DNA of 64,000 nucleotides from Colicola sp016286205 (GCA_016286205.1 JAEESF010000006.1:1-64000); one strand, 5' to 3'. Positions 16,855 through 26,098 are shown, counted from the stretch's first letter. Made by a program: numbers and translations. The notes: generated by a model not told the origin, from the letters alone.

Positions 16855-18501
16855 ATGAATATGGACTTTAAGTACGCCCCTATGTTTCAACTCGGCGAGG
16901 ACAAGACCGAGTATTATCTGCTAAGCAAGGACCATGTGTCGGTTAGCAATTTTGAAGGACACGAGATGCTGAAAGTGGAACCCGAAGCGCTGACTATGAT
17001 GGCGCAACAGGCTTTCCACGACGTTAGTTTTATGCTGCGCCGCAGTCACAACGAGCAAGTAGCTAAGATACTGCGTGACCCCGAAGCCAGCGATAACGAC
17101 AAATACGTAGCACTGACTTTCCTGCGCAATGCGGAGGTGGCTTGCAAAGGTCAACTGCCGCTGTGTCAAGATACGGGAACGGCTATTATCCACGGCGAGA
17201 AAGGCCAACAGGTATGGACTGGCTTTGAGGACGAAGAGGCCTTAAGCCGCGGAGTGTTCAATACCTACACCGAGTGCAACCTGCGCTATAGCCAGAACGC
17301 GCCGCTCAATATGTACGATGAGGTGAATACCAAGTGCAATCTGCCTGCCCAGATCGACCTGGAGGCTACGCATGGTATGGAGTATCGTTTTCTCTGCGTG
17401 ACTAAGGGGGGTGGCTCTGCTAACAAGACGTATCTGTATCAGGAGACCAAAGCGCGCATCCAAAACCCGGGTACGCTCATTCCTTTCCTTGTGGAGAAGA
17501 TGAAGAGCCTCGGTACGGCTGCTTGTCCGCCTTACCATATCGCCATCGTCATCGGCGGCACGAGTGCAGAGAAAAACCTGCTGACGGTTAAGTTGGCCAG
17601 CACCCATTTCTACGACAGTCTGCCTACGACGGGCGACGAGACCGGTCGTGCTTTCCGCGATATTGAACTGGAGAAGCAACTGTTGCAAGAGGCCTATAAG
17701 ATTGGTCTGGGTGCGCAGTTCGGCGGTAAATATATGGCGCATGACGTTCGCGTAGTTCGTCTGCCGCGTCACGGCGCAAGTTGTCCGATAGGTCTGGGCG
17801 TAAGCTGCTCGGCTGACCGCAACATCAAATGTAAGATCAACAAAGACGGTATATGGATTGAGAAACTGGATAATAACCCTGCTAGTCTCATTCCGGAGGA
17901 ACTGCGTCAGGCAGGCGAAGGCGATGCGGTTCGTATCGATCTCAATCAGCCGATGGCCGATGTATGCAAGATACTGACCAAATATCCTATCGGCACACGT
18001 CTAAGCCTGAATGGCACTATCATCGTAGGCCGCGATATCGCACACGCTAAGATCAAAGCGCGTCTGGATGCAGGCGAACCGATGCCGGAGTACCTCAAGA
18101 ATCACCCGATCTACTACGCCGGCCCCGCTAAGACGCCGGCAGGCATGGCTTGCGGTTCGATGGGCCCGACTACGGCCGGCCGTATGGATCCGTATGTAGA
18201 CGAATTCCAGGATTATGGAGGTAGCCTGATTATGTTAGCGAAAGGTAATCGCTCGATTGACGTGACCAATGCCTGCCAGAAGCACGGCGGATTCTATCTG
18301 GGTTCGATTGGCGGTCCGGCTGCTATTCTCGCGCAGAACAATATCAAATCGATCGAGTGCGTCGAGTATCCGGAACTGGGAATGGAAGCAATCTGGAAAA
18401 TCGAAGTGGAGAATTTCCCGGCATTTATCCTGGTGGACGACAAAGGTAATGACTTCTTCAAACAACTCAAGCCTTGCGCCGGTTGTACAATCTTTAGCTA
18501 A
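16855..18501 (+). CDS. fumA: Fumarate hydratase, class I (iron-sulfur)
   Basis: This 548-residue cytosolic enzyme interconverts fumarate and malate in the reductive and oxidative TCA branches. It shows the class I features: LPLCQDTGTA (a cluster cysteine, near residue 103), TKGGGSANKTYLYQ, ACPPYHIAIVIGGTSAEKNL, and the C-terminal beta part with IYYAGPAKTPAGMACGSMGP and ending KPCAGCTIFS. Alpha and beta parts are in one chain, as in the long class I form. The start MNMDFKY at 16855 fits the promoter; the in-frame ATG at 16861 is possible. The stop overlaps the next start by one base. Confidence 0.95.
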   Translation: MNMDFKYAPMFQLGEDKTEYYLLSKDHVSVSNFEGHEMLKVEPEALTMMAQQAFHDVSFMLRRSHNEQVAKILRDPEASDNDKYVALTFLRNAEVACKGQLPLCQDTGTAIIHGEKGQQVWTGFEDEEALSRGVFNTYTECNLRYSQNAPLNMYDEVNTKCNLPAQIDLEATHGMEYRFLCVTKGGGSANKTYLYQETKARIQNPGTLIPFLVEKMKSLGTAACPPYHIAIVIGGTSAEKNLLTVKLASTHFYDSLPTTGDETGRAFRDIELEKQLLQEAYKIGLGAQFGGKYMAHDVRVVRLPRHGASCPIGLGVSCSADRNIKCKINKDGIWIEKLDNNPASLIPEELRQAGEGDAVRIDLNQPMADVCKILTKYPIGTRLSLNGTIIVGRDIAHAKIKARLDAGEPMPEYLKNHPIYYAGPAKTPAGMACGSMGPTTAGRMDPYVDEFQDYGGSLIMLAKGNRSIDVTNACQKHGGFYLGSIGGPAAILAQNNIKSIECVEYPELGMEAIWKIEVENFPAFILVDDKGNDFFKQLKPCAGCTIFS

Positions 18502-19313
18502 TGGCCGAGAGAGGAAAAAAATATAGATTAGCCTTGCTGGAGGACCGCACGCTACGCGAAGTCTTCCATATCCGCACGAATGCGTTGGGTGCGTTCTCGT
18601 TTCTAACGTTTGTCTTTGTGCTGATTATCGTTTTGCTGTCTGTGCTGATTGTGTACACACCTATCCGCAATATCTTGCCGGGCTATAGTGCCAGTCTGCG
18701 TCAGCAACTGATAGACGAGTCGGCGCGCGTGGATAGTCTGCAGGCCGACCTGACCCTGCAACGCCAGTATCTGGATGTTATCAAGCAACTGACGGCCGGA
18801 GATATACAGTCGGATAGCGTACAACGTTTGGATTCGTTGCAGATAGTACAACGTACGGAATTGCTGGAGCAGCAACGTAGCGAAGCTACTGAAGAATTTC
18901 TGGCGCAATACGAGCAAAAGGAGAAAGACCAACTGCTGATATTCGATGCGCAGTCGTCCGGTACTATTCAGGCCTTGTTCCGCCCCGTGCATGGCGTCAT
19001 CATGCAGCGACCGGATTTTGGCCGACACGAATACGCACTGCAGATCAAGGTGGCTAAGAACGAGAATGTATCGGCCGTATTGCGTGGAACGATAGTGTAC
19101 GTAGATCGCGATCTGGACAATCTGTTCAACGTAGTGGTGCAACATCGTCAGTACGTTAGCGTCTATCGTCATGTCAGCGCGGTGCTGAAGAATATCGGCA
19201 CCTCGGTCGAGGCAGGCGAATCGATAGGATTGATGGATGGGCAGAACGACCTGCTCTTCGAATTGTGGAAAGGTGGTCAACCCGTTAATCCGGAGGAGAT
19301 GATAGCCTTCTAA
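18501..19313 (+). CDS. LytM/M23-domain protein with degenerate zinc site
   Basis: This 270-residue protein has a short cytoplasmic start, one membrane segment (about residues 31-52), a coiled-coil stretch (about 64-150) and a C-terminal LytM (peptidase M23) fold (about 155-270). Active M23 peptidases have HxxxD and HxH zinc ligands. Here the region reads RPVHGVIMQRPDFGRHEYAL and the final ligand site is LLFELWKGG instead of xHFEL, so the metal site is incomplete. This resembles EnvC/NlpD-type regulators, which activate amidases rather than cut peptidoglycan. Its ATG shares one base with the fumarase stop. Confidence 0.8.
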   Translation: MAERGKKYRLALLEDRTLREVFHIRTNALGAFSFLTFVFVLIIVLLSVLIVYTPIRNILPGYSASLRQQLIDESARVDSLQADLTLQRQYLDVIKQLTAGDIQSDSVQRLDSLQIVQRTELLEQQRSEATEEFLAQYEQKEKDQLLIFDAQSSGTIQALFRPVHGVIMQRPDFGRHEYALQIKVAKNENVSAVLRGTIVYVDRDLDNLFNVVVQHRQYVSVYRHVSAVLKNIGTSVEAGESIGLMDGQNDLLFELWKGGQPVNPEEMIAF

Positions 19314-19328
19314 ATACCCCAGTCAAGA

Positions 19329-20486
19329 GTGAAGAAGAAAATCGCTATATTAGGTAGCACAGGTAGTATAGGCACGCAGACACTGGATGTGGTGCGTTGT
19401 CATCCTGACCGCTACGAGGTATATGCTATCTGCGCCCATCGCAGCATCGAACTGCTGATTGAGCAAGCGCGCACTTTCCATCCGGAAGTAGTGTGCATAG
19501 CCGACGAGAGCCTCTATCCGACTTTGCGTGACGCATTGCAGGACTTGCCTATCAAAGTGTGGGCAGGCACGGATGCTATCGCTCAGATGGTTACGATGCC
19601 TAGCATCGATATCGTAGTGGCTGCCATGGTTGGTTACGCGGGTCTCCGTCCTACGATTGAGGCTATCAAAGCAGGCAAGACCATCGCTTTGGCTAACAAA
19701 GAGACGCTGGTCGTTGCGGGTGAGATTATCTGCCGATTGGCTATGGAACATCATACGCCTATCCTTCCTGTGGACAGTGAACACAGTGCTATTTTCCAGA
19801 GTCTGGTTGGCGAGGATCGCAACGAGATAGAGAAGATTCTGCTGACGGCCAGTGGAGGCCCGTTCCGTACATACACTCTCCAACAGATGCAATCGGTCAC
19901 TGCAGCCGATGCACTGAAACATCCTAATTGGGATATGGGCGCAAAGATAACTATCGATAGCGCGTCGATGATGAACAAGGGATTCGAAGTCATTGAGGCG
20001 AAATGGCTGTTTGGCGTCCCGGTGGAGAAAATACAAGTACTGGTTCATCCGCAGTCTATCGTTCACTCGGCCGTACAGTTTACCGATGGCGCTATCAAGG
20101 CGCAATTGGGCGCACCGGATATGCGATTGCCAATCCAGTACGCACTCTCGTTCCCCGAGCGTCTGGCTGCAGATTTCCCGCGTGCTGATTTGTTCAGTCT
20201 GGGCAGTCTGACTTTTGAGCAACCCGACCTGCAGCGTTTTCCCAATCTGGGGCTTGCCTACGAGGCGATGCGCCGTGGAGGAAATATACCGTGCGTGCTG
20301 AATGCGGCCAACGAGGTGGCCAATCTCGCTTTCCGCGAAGGACGTTGCGGATTCCTGCAGATGTCTGAGGTCATTAGCTCTACGATGGCTAAGGCTGCTT
20401 TCATTGAGAAACCTACGTACGAAGATTATGTGGCTACCGATTTGGCGAGTCGCCAGATAGCTAGCGAATTGATAATGAGTAAATAA
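19329..20486 (+). CDS. dxr: 1-deoxy-D-xylulose 5-phosphate reductoisomerase
   Basis: This 385-residue enzyme catalyses the second step of the MEP isoprenoid pathway, converting DXP to MEP with NADPH in the cytosol. It has the NADPH motif ILGSTGSIGTQTLDVV (residues 7-22), ALANKETLV, the metal and substrate motif PVDSEHSAIFQSL, ITIDSASMMNKGFEVIEA and HPQSIVHSAVQF. The start is a GTG at 19329, which gives MKKKIAILG; no ATG fits. It lies 15 bases after the LytM-like gene and 7 bases before rseP, a common Bacteroidota arrangement. Confidence 0.97.
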   Translation: MKKKIAILGSTGSIGTQTLDVVRCHPDRYEVYAICAHRSIELLIEQARTFHPEVVCIADESLYPTLRDALQDLPIKVWAGTDAIAQMVTMPSIDIVVAAMVGYAGLRPTIEAIKAGKTIALANKETLVVAGEIICRLAMEHHTPILPVDSEHSAIFQSLVGEDRNEIEKILLTASGGPFRTYTLQQMQSVTAADALKHPNWDMGAKITIDSASMMNKGFEVIEAKWLFGVPVEKIQVLVHPQSIVHSAVQFTDGAIKAQLGAPDMRLPIQYALSFPERLAADFPRADLFSLGSLTFEQPDLQRFPNLGLAYEAMRRGGNIPCVLNAANEVANLAFREGRCGFLQMSEVISSTMAKAAFIEKPTYEDYVATDLASRQIASELIMSK

Positions 20487-20493
20487 TTGTTCT

Positions 20494-21924
20494 ATGATAA
20501 TTAAAGTAATACAGTTAATACTGGCACTGGCCTTTCTCGTATTGATTCACGAGTTGGGACACTTTACGTTCGCGAAGATTTTCCGCGTGCGTGTCGAGAA
20601 ATTCTATCTGTTCTTCAATCCTTGGGGCAGCCTGATGCGATTCAAGAAATTCGATGGCAAATGGCATTTCAAGTTCTTTTCTCCCAACAAGGATGAGGAG
20701 TGGGCGAAGCATCCGGAAACAACCGAATGGGGTATCGGATGGTTGCCGCTAGGTGGTTATTGTGCCATTGCGGGCATGGTAGATGAGACGCACAAAACCG
20801 ATGACCTAGCTAGCGAACCGCAAGAGTGGGAATTCCGAAGCAAACCGGCATGGCAGCGAATGTTCATCATTCTGGGAGGTATTCTCGTCAATTTCATTGG
20901 CGCACTCGTTATCTTCTCTATGTTGCTCTGGCACTGGGGACAAGATACACTGCCATTGCGCAATGTGACAACGGGTTTCTACTACTCGGAGATACTGGAG
21001 CAAGAGGGCTTCCATCAGCAGGATAAGATTATTTCTATTGATGGCGCAGAACCGGAGGACTTGAACGAAGTGGTTCAATCTATCATCATCGAAGGTAAAC
21101 GCGATGTGCTTGTGCTACGTGGTGCAGATACAGTGGCATTAACTATGTCAGATGATTTGGGTACACGCTATCTGGCTAAACAGAATGCGTTTGACAAGGT
21201 CGAGCGCGAGAAACATCGTGCCGATAGAACCTATCAAAAGAAGCGCTACACGCTTATTGCCGAATGGATCCCTTGTGTGGTTGATTCTGTGATGCCGGAC
21301 AATGCTGCGGCTTTGGCAGGAATCCAAAAAGGCGATAGTATCGTAGCCGTGGCCGGCGTGCCGACTCCGTGTAATGTGATGATGACAGCAGAACTGCAGC
21401 GCCATCCGTGTGATTCGGTAACGGTCGATTATTATCGTCAGGGCGAATTGCAACAAGCTCGCTTGTTTATTGGCGACCAAGGCTTGATGGGCGTGGCTGT
21501 CAAGTGGAATATCTTCGAGTTCGAGCATACGGACTACAATTTCTGGCAGTCTATTCCTGCCGGCATTAAGTACGGTTGGGATGTGTTGGCAATGTATGTC
21601 AAGCAGTTCCGCCTAGTATTTACCAAAGAGGGTGCTCAGTCCTTAGGCGGTTTCGGAGCGATAGGTAGTATGTTCCCGTCCTTCTGGAGTTGGCAAGCTT
21701 TCTGGCACATGACAGCTTTCCTTAGTGTTATACTCGCTTTCATGAATTTCCTGCCTATTCCTGCTTTGGATGGCGGATATATACTGTTCTTGCTGGTAGA
21801 AATGATTACGCGCCGCAAACCTAGCGATCGCTTCCTGGAGATTGCTAACGAAGTGGGCTTCTGGCTCTTGTTGGCTTTGCTCATCTTCGCTAACGGCAAC
21901 GATATATTCAAATTATTCTTCTGA
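20494..21924 (+). CDS. rseP: Site-2 zinc protease RseP
   Basis: This 476-residue inner-membrane metalloprotease cleaves membrane proteins within the bilayer. The active-site motif HELGH is at residues 19-23 and the second motif NFLPIPALDGGYILF is near the C-terminus. Two PDZ-type regions lie between (about 120-220 and 250-330). An insertion after the first membrane segment (FFNPWGSLMRFKKFDGKW) is typical of Bacteroidota RseP. Its stop overlaps the next start by one base. Targets, such as anti-sigma factors, are not in the window. Confidence 0.95.
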   Translation: MIIKVIQLILALAFLVLIHELGHFTFAKIFRVRVEKFYLFFNPWGSLMRFKKFDGKWHFKFFSPNKDEEWAKHPETTEWGIGWLPLGGYCAIAGMVDETHKTDDLASEPQEWEFRSKPAWQRMFIILGGILVNFIGALVIFSMLLWHWGQDTLPLRNVTTGFYYSEILEQEGFHQQDKIISIDGAEPEDLNEVVQSIIIEGKRDVLVLRGADTVALTMSDDLGTRYLAKQNAFDKVEREKHRADRTYQKKRYTLIAEWIPCVVDSVMPDNAAALAGIQKGDSIVAVAGVPTPCNVMMTAELQRHPCDSVTVDYYRQGELQQARLFIGDQGLMGVAVKWNIFEFEHTDYNFWQSIPAGIKYGWDVLAMYVKQFRLVFTKEGAQSLGGFGAIGSMFPSFWSWQAFWHMTAFLSVILAFMNFLPIPALDGGYILFLLVEMITRRKPSDRFLEIANEVGFWLLLALLIFANGNDIFKLFF

Positions 21925-22439
21925 TGGAGGGAGTTTTTGTACACGAGTCGTCCTATGTGGACGAAGGTTGCCAAATAGGCAAGGGAACCAAGATATGGCA
22001 TTTCAGTCACATCATGTCCGGCTGCGTGATTGGCGAAGATTGTAATATCGGCCAGAATGTGGTTATCTCGCCGGACGTAGTGCTTGGACGCAACTGTAAG
22101 ATCCAGAACAATGTCTCGGTCTATACGGGCGTGCGCTGTGCTGACGATGTGTTCCTTGGACCTAGTGTGGTGTTTACCAATGTGCTCAATCCGCGTGCTT
22201 CAGTTTGCCGTAAGAATGAGTATCGACCTACTATCCTGGAGCGCGGTGTTTCGGTAGGGGCTAATGCTACTATCGTCTGCGGACATACGTTGGGCGAATA
22301 CTGCATGATTGGCGCAGGTAGCGTGGTAACGAAAGATGTGCCTGCTTTTGCGCTGATGGCGGGTAATCCCGCACGTCAGATAGGTTGGGTCAATCGTCAT
22401 GGAGACAAGTGCGACTCGCTGGAAGAAGCAATGAACTGA
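21924..22439 (+). CDS. Hexapeptide-repeat N-acetyltransferase (WlbB/WbpD-like)
   Basis: This 171-residue left-handed beta-helix acyltransferase is built of hexapeptide repeats (VFVHESSYVDEG, IGKGTKIW, IGEDCNIGQNVVISP). It has the segment FTNVLNPRASVCRKNEYRPT and the end IGAGSVVTKDVP, as in WlbB/WbpD/FdtC enzymes that acetylate an amino sugar nucleotide for surface polysaccharide. The partner aminotransferase and dehydrogenase genes are not nearby, so it is an orphan placed in a housekeeping operon. It is translationally coupled to rseP through a one-base overlap. Confidence 0.85.
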   Translation: MEGVFVHESSYVDEGCQIGKGTKIWHFSHIMSGCVIGEDCNIGQNVVISPDVVLGRNCKIQNNVSVYTGVRCADDVFLGPSVVFTNVLNPRASVCRKNEYRPTILERGVSVGANATIVCGHTLGEYCMIGAGSVVTKDVPAFALMAGNPARQIGWVNRHGDKCDSLEEAMN

Positions 22440-22463
22440 TTACTGAAAACTGATAGCTTATTT

Positions 22464-22922
22464 ATGATACAGAGAATTCAAACCATCTATTTGTTATTAG
22501 TCGTTGCACTGGGCATAGCGCTTTGTTGGTTGCCTGTGGTGCAGTTTGTTACGCCGCTGGAAGCTTCCGAACTGAAAATATGGGAACTGGTAGCTGCGCG
22601 TTTCTCTATGGCGCCGCTCAACGGAGTATGGGGATTGCTGGTCACTACTGCTCTGATTCCGCTATTGGCCCTAATTGACATTTTCTTGTTCAAGAAACGC
22701 TTGCTGCAAGCACGATTGAATATTTTCACGGTGATGCTCTGTCTCGGCTATTACGGCGTGCTGGCTATTTATATCTGGCAGGCTCGCTTGGCGTTGGACT
22801 TGGACTGGCACATACTGCCCTGGGCATCTATTCCGTTGATTTGCTTGGTACTAACATTGATGGCTACGCGCCGCATTCTAAAGGACGAAGCTCTGGTTCG
22901 CGCAGCCGATAGAATTCGATAA
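22464..22922 (+). CDS. DUF4293 family membrane protein
   Basis: A 152-residue protein with four hydrophobic segments. It starts MIQRIQTIYLLLVVALGIAL, which I recognise as the DUF4293 opening, and has a basic tail (TRRILKDEALVRAADRIR). The function is unknown. It stands 24 bases after the acyltransferase; the spacer is a short ACTGAAAACTGATA repeat. Three bases separate it from the MscS gene. Confidence 0.85.
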   Translation: MIQRIQTIYLLLVVALGIALCWLPVVQFVTPLEASELKIWELVAARFSMAPLNGVWGLLVTTALIPLLALIDIFLFKKRLLQARLNIFTVMLCLGYYGVLAIYIWQARLALDLDWHILPWASIPLICLVLTLMATRRILKDEALVRAADRIR

Positions 22923-22925
22923 GTT

Positions 22926-23975
22926 ATGCTGTTCTTAGACGATCTCTCAGACATGGCTTTGGCCACTACGGCTCAAGCTCAACAACAGTCGCAAATTCTG
23001 CCTCCTGACTCCATTCGTCAGGGCGCACAGATGATGATAGAGTACGCTAAAACAGATCCGCATGGATTCTGGCAAACGGTAGGTGACACCTTGCTGCATT
23101 TTGGACTGAAAGTGTTGGCGGCATTAGCGTTGTACCTCATTGGTATTTGGCTGATAGATGTTATCAAAAAAGGTCTCAAACGCATGTATGCTCGCCGCAA
23201 AACCGAGCCTACCATCGCTTCGTTTGTCACTTCGTTTGTTTCCATCTCGCTGACCATTCTGCTGATTGTCATTTCTATTAGCACGCTGGGCGTAGATACC
23301 ACTTCTCTGGCCGCATTGTTGGCCGCGGGAGGATTGGCTATTGGTATGGCCTTGAGTGGCACAGTCCAAAATTTTGCGGGCGGAATCATGCTCTTGGCCT
23401 TCAAACCTTTCAAGGCAGGTGATTTTATCGAGGCACAAGGTTTCCGGGGCAGGGTGGTGGAAGTCAATATTACCGCTACCAAGATTCTGACGCCTGACAA
23501 TCGAGTGGTCATATTGCCCAATGGCGCTTTGTCCAATGGCTCGATCGATAACTATAGCGGACGTCCTTTGCGCCGTGTGGAATGGGAAGTTAGCGTTTCC
23601 TATGGTGTGGATGCAGAGAAGTGCAAAAAGGCTATTCGCGCTATCTTGGATAGCGACGAACGTATATTACAAGCCGATACAGACCTCAAGAAACTCTACA
23701 AGCAGTTGAAAATTTCCAATTATCAACTCACTACGGTTAATTATCAATTGGATGCTATTCCGGAGCCGTTTGTCGCACTCAAGTCACTCAATAGTAGCGA
23801 TATCACTTTTGTGGTTCGTGCTTGGGTCAAGAGTGATGAGTATTGGGATGTTTTCTTCGCGATGCAAGAACGCTTCTATACCGAATTGCCGCCACAAGGC
23901 TTCACCTTCGCTTATCCGCACGTGACGGTTATCCCCGAAGAAGAAGGGGGAAAACCAGACAAAAAGGGGAAATAA
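22926..23975 (+). CDS. Small-conductance mechanosensitive channel (MscS family)
   Basis: This 349-residue inner-membrane channel opens under membrane tension. It has three membrane segments; the third is the pore helix (SLAALLAAGGLAIGMALSGT), followed by the conserved GGIMLLAFKPFKAGDFIEAQG and the beta-domain segment VILPNGALSNGSIDNYS. In the C-terminal domain the segment QLKISNYQLTTVNYQLDAI (23706-23757) is encoded by an AATTATCAA-type repeat with a TCCAATT/AATTGGA inverted repeat, and looks like an inserted intergenic repeat in frame. The stop is directly followed by the rlmN ATG. Confidence 0.9.
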   Translation: MLFLDDLSDMALATTAQAQQQSQILPPDSIRQGAQMMIEYAKTDPHGFWQTVGDTLLHFGLKVLAALALYLIGIWLIDVIKKGLKRMYARRKTEPTIASFVTSFVSISLTILLIVISISTLGVDTTSLAALLAAGGLAIGMALSGTVQNFAGGIMLLAFKPFKAGDFIEAQGFRGRVVEVNITATKILTPDNRVVILPNGALSNGSIDNYSGRPLRRVEWEVSVSYGVDAEKCKKAIRAILDSDERILQADTDLKKLYKQLKISNYQLTTVNYQLDAIPEPFVALKSLNSSDITFVVRAWVKSDEYWDVFFAMQERFYTELPPQGFTFAYPHVTVIPEEEGGKPDKKGK

Positions 23976-25001
23976 ATGGAAGTTCTCCTCGGTAAAACAT
24001 TGGCAGAACTGCAAGAGGTCGCTCTAAGTATAGGTTTGCAGAAATTTGCTGGCAAACAATTGGCGGAGTGGCTCTATATTCGGCGTGTCACCTCGTTTGA
24101 CGAGATGACCAACATCTCTCTCAAAGGCCGCGAGGCACTCAAAGCCAACTATACCATTGGTCGCCATTCTCCCGTTCGCGAAGCAGTCAGTCAAGACGGC
24201 ACTCGTAAGTATCTATTTGCCGTGGGCGAGCAGTTTGTCGAATCCGTCTATATTCCTGAGGAAGATAGGGCCACTTTGTGCGTTTCTACCCAGGCAGGCT
24301 GCAAAATGGGCTGTCGGTTCTGTATGACAGGTACGCTTGGTTTTCACGGCCATCTTTCTGCGGCGGATATCCTCAACCAGATATTTGAAATCGATGCGCA
24401 GGCCGTTACTCATCAGTTGGCGGCTCTCACTAATATTGTCTATATGGGCGAAGGCGAACCAATGGACAATATCGACAATGTATTGCGTTCGTTGCAGATT
24501 ATGACTGCCGACTATGGCTGTGCGTGGTCGCCCAAGCGCATTACTGTCTCTACGGTGGGTATTCCTGCTATGCAGCGCTTCCTGGATCAGTGCGAATGCC
24601 ATTTGGCTGTGTCTATGCACAATCCGTTTGCTGCCGAGCGCGCAGAGATAATGCCTGCCGAGAAATTGATGCACTTGGCGGATGTGATTGAGTTGCTCAA
24701 ATCGTACGACTGGAACCATCAGAGGCGCATCAGTTTTGAGTATATCTGTTGGCAAGAGAATACGACCGTCCGTCATGCTAAGGAATTGCTATGGTTGTTG
24801 AAAGGTCTTCCTTGCCGCATCAACCTAATTCGTTTTCACGTGGGTGTAGATCGCCAGTTCCCTTCCTCTGACGAGAAGCAGATGGAGTGGTTCCGTGATT
24901 ATTTGACAGAACACGGATTAACAACTACTATCCGCCGTTCGCGAGGAGAAGATATTCTTGCCGCATGCGGTATGCTTGTCAATGCATTACAAACAAAATA
25001 G
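23976..25001 (+). CDS. rlmN: 23S rRNA (adenine-C2)-methyltransferase RlmN
   Basis: This 341-residue radical-SAM enzyme methylates A2503 of 23S rRNA and, in other species, A37 of some tRNAs. The iron-sulfur motif CKMGCRFC gives cysteines 109, 113 and 116 (CxxxCxxC). MGEGEPMDN and the C-terminal RRSRGEDILAACGML with the catalytic cysteine are present. It is the last gene of the fumarase-to-rlmN cluster and is followed by a terminator. Confidence 0.97.
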   Translation: MEVLLGKTLAELQEVALSIGLQKFAGKQLAEWLYIRRVTSFDEMTNISLKGREALKANYTIGRHSPVREAVSQDGTRKYLFAVGEQFVESVYIPEEDRATLCVSTQAGCKMGCRFCMTGTLGFHGHLSAADILNQIFEIDAQAVTHQLAALTNIVYMGEGEPMDNIDNVLRSLQIMTADYGCAWSPKRITVSTVGIPAMQRFLDQCECHLAVSMHNPFAAERAEIMPAEKLMHLADVIELLKSYDWNHQRRISFEYICWQENTTVRHAKELLWLLKGLPCRINLIRFHVGVDRQFPSSDEKQMEWFRDYLTEHGLTTTIRRSRGEDILAACGMLVNALQTK

Positions 25002-25022
25002 CGCCCATCGGACGCTATTTTT
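24996..25022 (+). terminator. Terminator after rlmN
   Basis: The stem AAATAGCG/CGCTATTT has an inner CC/GG pair and a short T run. It overlaps the rlmN stop codon. Confidence 0.8.
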
Positions 25023-25039
25023 GTTGTATGGTGTTTGGT

Positions 25040-25173
25040 GGTCAAAAATGTACTCTGATTAAGATTTTGACCTTACGGGAGCACAACGTGGTTTGACCGA
25101 GACTTTACCGAGACATAAACGAGAGCACTACCTGACATTTTCGACCTCAAAAAATGTACTCTCATTAAGATTT
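25040..25173. repeat. Pair of direct repeats, one inside a perfect inverted repeat
   Basis: AAAATGTACTCT-N-ATTAAGATTT occurs at 25045-25067 and 25151-25173 with one mismatch. The first copy is framed by GGTCAAAA/TTTTGACC (25040-25047/25065-25072). It lies between the rlmN terminator and the 3' end of the LytTR gene; no gene is seen here. It may be an operator-like site or a repeat remnant. Confidence 0.5.
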
Positions 25174-25187
25174 CTTGCAATACTACA

Positions 25188-25979
25188 TCAAAGCATTTTG
25201 CTCAGTTGGTCATAGTATTTTGGCGAAACTGGAACGGAAGCAACGTCCGTTACATCCAATTCTGCATGGATGAAACCTTCTTTGTCGCGTCTCAGCACTT
25301 TCACATGGCGCGGATTGACGAAATAAGAACGCTGACAGCGAACAATGCCATGCTTGCCGAGCAGTTCTTCCACTCCAATCATCGATTGGCGTAGCGCATA
25401 CATCTTAACATGCGCACCATCCATGTAATGGATGTGAATATAGTTTTCTTTGCCTTCAATATACAGTAGAACAGTATTGGCAACCACCAGTTTCAGTCGT
25501 CCTGTACTGTCAGCAAAGCGAATCAGGTTCTCTTCCTTCTCTTCTGTTGCATCTGGTCTGGCCGCACACATCAAAGCGGGAACGAGCAAATACGGATAGG
25601 CTAGAGTAGAAAAGACCAGCAGCATACATTGCCCTAGTGCAGGAAAATAACCGTAATCGCCGTACACTAGTGCCATATATAGCGCCATAAAGCACGCACA
25701 TACCAGCCACTCACATCCTGCCCAAATCGTGTATTGCAACCATGACAAACGCACACGCGTGGCAGTCATGGGGATGCGCGATGCACATAGCACGCCAATC
25801 AATATACACGTCAGCATCAGCGTATTAAACACCAGTCTGCTACCTTCAGCCTGACCAATGAAATCTAGCATCCAGTTGCTGCGATATAGCAAGATGAATC
25901 CTAGAAAAAAGATAGGCATGGCTATCACATGTAGCAACAACGCGGTCAAACCGGTTACACTAGTTGGAATCTTTTGCAT
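25188..25979 (-). CDS. Membrane-bound LytTR-domain transcription regulator
   Basis: This 263-residue protein has four hydrophobic segments in the first 150 residues and a LytTR DNA-binding domain at about 165-263 (VVANTVLLYIEGKENYIHIHY, then LLGKHGIVRCQRSYFVNPRHV). There is no receiver domain, so it would respond to a membrane signal or an unlinked sensor. It is monocistronic. A 10-bp inverted repeat lies 20-52 bases upstream of the start, suggesting autoregulation. The target genes are unknown. Confidence 0.88.
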   Translation of the reverse strand: MQKIPTSVTGLTALLLHVIAMPIFFLGFILLYRSNWMLDFIGQAEGSRLVFNTLMLTCILIGVLCASRIPMTATRVRLSWLQYTIWAGCEWLVCACFMALYMALVYGDYGYFPALGQCMLLVFSTLAYPYLLVPALMCAARPDATEEKEENLIRFADSTGRLKLVVANTVLLYIEGKENYIHIHYMDGAHVKMYALRQSMIGVEELLGKHGIVRCQRSYFVNPRHVKVLRRDKEGFIHAELDVTDVASVPVSPKYYDQLSKML

Positions 25980-25999
25980 ATTTAGTCACTTTTTATGGT

Positions 26000-26032
26000 G
26001 TGACGAAATGTCAAATTCCCGGATTTCGTCAC
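26000..26032. promoter_or_regulatory. Perfect inverted repeat upstream of the LytTR regulator
   Basis: GTGACGAAAT (26000-26009) and ATTTCGTCAC (26023-26032) form a perfect 10-bp inverted repeat with a 13-base spacer, so the arms are about two helical turns apart. It lies between the LytTR gene and the divergent promoter at 26099. It is a candidate operator for autoregulation or for both genes. Confidence 0.5.
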
Positions 26033-26098
26033 TGTATAGATGATTTAGTCGTCTTTTCTGCCTGTTTCGCCACATTTTTTCATTTGCAATCACAATTG

